Source of the DNA: Microtetraspora malaysiensis
GTDB taxonomy: Bacteria > Actinomycetota > Actinomycetes > Streptosporangiales > Streptosporangiaceae
Assembly: GCF_001528665.1 (NCBI RefSeq)
Contig: NZ_BBYJ01000035.1
Span: 27,357-91,356, forward strand
Direction of reading: 5' to 3'
Length of the DNA: 64,000 nt
Below the pieces are notes generated by a model, which ran no database searches, was not told the origin of the DNA, and saw only the letters and a list, made by a program, of their open reading frames with translations. Shown here piece after piece: positions 61,872 through 64,000 of this stretch. Within the stretch, counting starts at the first letter, position 1. Each line of letters starts with the position of its first letter. The translations under genes were made by a program, and so were the position numbers.

Positions 61872-64000
61872 ATGAACTTCTGCCTGAGTGACCTTGTGCC
61901 ACCGCTGCGCTGGAGTGACGCTGCCCGCATCGGAACGCTGACCGCGCCCTCCCGTTCGGTGGACGACCTGCCGCCGGACGCCCAGCCGAGCGCCGCCGAG
62001 GGTGCGTTGCCGGAGGCGTGGTGGCGCAGCCTGCCTGTCTCCCGCGTGCTCGCCGTGCTCGGCCCCGAGGCCCTGGGCGAACTGGTCACGGAACTCGCCC
62101 TGGAGCAGTGGCCCGCGGCGGCCGTCGGCGACGTGCTGCCCGCCCTGCACGTGCTCGACCCGAACGACGCGGACGACCCGCAGGTCGCCATCGCCCTGGA
62201 TCGTGCCGGGTCCTGGCCGGGCCTGCTCTCGCTGTCCGCCCGCGAACTGTGCGACCAGGCGTTCATCAAGGCCCGCCCCGTCCTGACCGCGCTTTTCACC
62301 GCCGTGTTCGCCCGCCTCGCCGGGACGCGGAGGCCGCCTGTCGTACGCGCCGCCGGGCAGGGCCTCCCGGCCGAAGCCGCGGCCCAGAGCCCGGTCCAGG
62401 CCGCGCCGGCCCTCGCGGAAGCTTCGGAGGACGTCCCGGAGGCCGCGCCGGCTCTGGCCGAGGCGTCGGAGAGCCGGTCCGAGACGTCGGAGGACCTGTC
62501 CGAGGTCGCTCCGGCCCTCGTGGAGAGCGTCCCCGACGCCGCGCCGGCTCTGCCGGAGCTCCTGGAGGCCCTCCCCGGCGATCCCGCCGAAAAGGCGTCC
62601 GAAGAGGCGTCCGAGGGGGCCGCTCACCTGGAGGGCGCCGCCCCGGCGGAAGAGCCCGCGTCCGCCGCCGCCGTACCCGCTCCCGGCGAGTCCGACGCCA
62701 CCGAGGACGCTGAGGACGCCGAGGGCGCTGAGGGCGCTGAGGGCGTCGAGAGCGCTGCCGCCTCGGCCGACGACGGCGAGGACGCCGCTTCGCAGGAGAA
62801 CATCACCGCTCCGGCCGAGGACATCGCCGCTTCGCCGGAGGGCCCGGCCGACCCGCCGGAGGAGAGCCCGGCCGCGGCCGATGCCACCCCCGACGCCGTC
62901 GACAGCGGGGCGTCGGACGACTCCGCGGACGCTCGCGAGGCTGGTCCCGGGGACTCCCCCGCCCAGCCCGAGGCCGGGTCCGATGCCGCGGAGGGCGCCG
63001 AGGCGTCCGCCGCCGCCGAAGCCACCGAAGACGACGTTGACGATGCCGCCGACGCCGCCGACGCCGCGAACGCGACGGCGGCCCCGGACGGCCCGGAGGA
63101 ACTCGACGGCGCAGAGTCCGACAGCGCCGGATCCGACAGCGCAGAGTCCGCCCCGGAGAACGTGGAAGTCCCGGACGGCGGGGAAGACCCCGCCGCGGTG
63201 TCCGAAAGCTCCGCCGAAAGCGCCCCCGACGGCGGCGCGGAGACGGACGGCGGCGCGGAGACGGACGGCGGCGCGGAGACGGACGGCGGCGCGGAGACGG
63301 ACGGCGGCGCGGAGACGGACGGCGGCGCGGAGACGGACGGCGGCGCGGAGACGGACGGGGGCGCGGCCGCCGACGCCGAGAGCGGCCCCGCCGAGGAGCC
63401 CGACTTCCCCGCCCTGCTCGACTCCGTGTTCGCCGGCCTGGACGACCAGTCGTGGATGGTCGCGCAGAACCGGGTCTTCGCCGAGATCCCCACGGCGGCC
63501 GAGGAGCTGGCCAAGCTGTTCGCCATCCCCGTGGCGGCCATCGGCGAAATCGAGGAGTCGCTGCGCGCGCGGCTGGCGGAGTGGCTCGCCGGGCCCGAGG
63601 CGATGGCGTACGGCGAGCACGTGAAGCGGGTCGTGGAGACGCTGGGCGTGGCCGCGCCGAAGTCCCGGCTGATCGACGCCGCCCCCTGGCATCGCGCCGA
63701 CCTGCCCTCGCTCGACGTGCCCGCGTGGCAGTTCGTGCTGACCACACTGCCCGAGCACCGCGTCTCCGGGAACTGGCTCGTGGTCGGCGAGCTGAGTGAG
63801 CTGCACGAGAAGACGCGCGCCCTCATCCTGGGCGCCGAGCGGCCGCCGACCGTCGCCCGCGCGCTGGAGCTGGTCGCCTCGCTGGGGATTCACCCCGAGG
63901 TCGCCAAGGAGTGGCTGGAGCACGTGCCGCAGCTCCGTATGCAGAGCGGCAACACGTCCCGTCCGGCCCCCGCGCCCGCGCAGCCGCCGGCCCCCGCGCC
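61872..64000 (+). CDS. Long acidic Ala/Glu/Asp/Pro-rich protein with HTH-like C-terminal region (3' end outside window)
   Basis: Open from ATG 61872 to the window edge without a stop (at least 709 residues). N-terminal ~165 residues: an ordered helical region (EAWWRSLPVSRVLAVLGPEALG, WPAAAVGDVLPALHV). Then ~350 residues of acidic low complexity, including seven GGAETD units. Then an ordered region (FAGLDDQSWMVAQNRVFAEI, TAAEELAKLFAIPVAAIGEI) that looks like a degenerate sigma region 4-type helix-turn-helix, followed by LEHVPQLR and a Pro/Ala stretch at the edge. The long frame on the opposite strand is its antisense shadow. Function unknown. Confidence 0.7.
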   Translation, partial: MNFCLSDLVPPLRWSDAARIGTLTAPSRSVDDLPPDAQPSAAEGALPEAWWRSLPVSRVLAVLGPEALGELVTELALEQWPAAAVGDVLPALHVLDPNDADDPQVAIALDRAGSWPGLLSLSARELCDQAFIKARPVLTALFTAVFARLAGTRRPPVVRAAGQGLPAEAAAQSPVQAAPALAEASEDVPEAAPALAEASESRSETSEDLSEVAPALVESVPDAAPALPELLEALPGDPAEKASEEASEGAAHLEGAAPAEEPASAAAVPAPGESDATEDAEDAEGAEGAEGVESAAASADDGEDAASQENITAPAEDIAASPEGPADPPEESPAAADATPDAVDSGASDDSADAREAGPGDSPAQPEAGSDAAEGAEASAAAEATEDDVDDAADAADAANATAAPDGPEELDGAESDSAGSDSAESAPENVEVPDGGEDPAAVSESSAESAPDGGAETDGGAETDGGAETDGGAETDGGAETDGGAETDGGAETDGGAAADAESGPAEEPDFPALLDSVFAGLDDQSWMVAQNRVFAEIPTAAEELAKLFAIPVAAIGEIEESLRARLAEWLAGPEAMAYGEHVKRVVETLGVAAPKSRLIDAAPWHRADLPSLDVPAWQFVLTTLPEHRVSGNWLVVGELSELHEKTRALILGAERPPTVARALELVASLGIHPEVAKEWLEHVPQLRMQSGNTSRPAPAPAQPPAPA
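63228..63365 (+). repeat. In-frame 18-bp tandem repeat, seven copies
   Basis: GACGGCGGCGCGGAGACG repeated seven times from 63228, followed by a partial copy with one G change. It encodes (DGGAET)n and keeps frame, so copy number can vary between strains without breaking the protein. Confidence 0.92.

Noticed and set aside
63228..63365. CRISPR-like array of 18 bp repeats
   Set aside because: Repeats are directly adjacent with no spacers, exactly in frame, and lie inside a coding sequence encoding DGGAET units.
61833..63923. 696-residue frame on the minus strand as a gene
   Set aside because: It is a GC-rich antisense shadow of the + strand gene that starts at 61872, including the reverse of the GGAETD repeat.

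Overview
The window is high-GC, gene-dense DNA from an actinobacterium. GTG and TTG starts, 4-8 nt gene overlaps and the gene content (AdnAB, MoeZ, DUF3107, DUF3117, DUF6758, SigE/anti-sigma/HtrA/TatB, Ku/LigD-polymerase) all fit. A sporulating Streptosporangiales-type organism is an inference; no rRNA or tRNA gene was recognised. Two blocks match gene orders I know from mycobacteria: adnB-adnA / ATL / moeZ / TetR / DUF3107 / MiaE-like / DEAD helicase (2.2-30.7 kb, compare Rv3201c-Rv3211) and MgtE-like / DUF1003 / mrp / tatB / htrA / anti-sigma / sigE / O-methyltransferase (42.1-48.8 kb, compare Rv1232c-Rv1220c).

Layout. 0-2.2 kb: the tail of an ECF42-type sigma factor fused to a dead tyrosine recombinase, then a Uma2-type endonuclease. 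2.2-8.7 kb: the adnA-adnB end-resection operon. 8.7-12.3 kb: a teichoic-acid-type polymerase, an alkyltransferase-like protein and a small unknown. 12.4-16.3 kb: two tandem copies of a [membrane-anchored protein + mycosin-like subtilase] pair; the second subtilase has lost its catalytic residues. 16.4-18.6 kb: moeZ and an alpha/beta hydrolase.

18.6-24.4 kb is the most unusual part: six tandem, separately transcribed genes for small secreted proteins with a Gly/Trp-rich segment, an Asn/Arg/His repeat and a conserved VINNI-like motif. Each has its own promoter module with fixed spacing, a 130-145 nt leader and usually a strong hairpin terminator. Members 1, 3 and 5 carry a Cys pair; 2, 4 and 6 have no Cys. 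I know of no described family that matches.

24.5-26.5 kb: divergent ku and LigD-type polymerase genes (NHEJ). 26.5-30.7 kb: small acidic protein, TetR regulator, DUF3107, MiaE-like protein and an RhlE-like helicase that appears to start at CTG. 30.9-42 kb: hydrolase, RecB/Cas4-like nuclease, an MBL-fold protein lacking metal ligands, DUF6758, NUDIX, a huge membrane-anchored beta-propeller protein, a CPBP protease, a CitE-like lyase, BioY and an EamA transporter. 42-48.8 kb: Mg2+-related protein, DUF1003, Mrp, then the divergent sigE-anti-sigma-htrA-tatB envelope-stress operon with an apparent autoregulatory ECF promoter. 48.8-54.4 kb: PepA, DUF3117, PaaX/PaaG pair, Tag glycosylase, DivIVA-like protein, a DHPS-tail-like orphan and the first of two LOG proteins. 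54.5-59.8 kb: the second LOG protein, then dapE and dapC of lysine/peptidoglycan precursor synthesis, a lysozyme-fold membrane protein, DUF4178 and ferredoxin fdxC. 59.9-64 kb: an orphan lipoprotein binding protein, a methyltransferase and a long acidic repeat protein that runs off the window.
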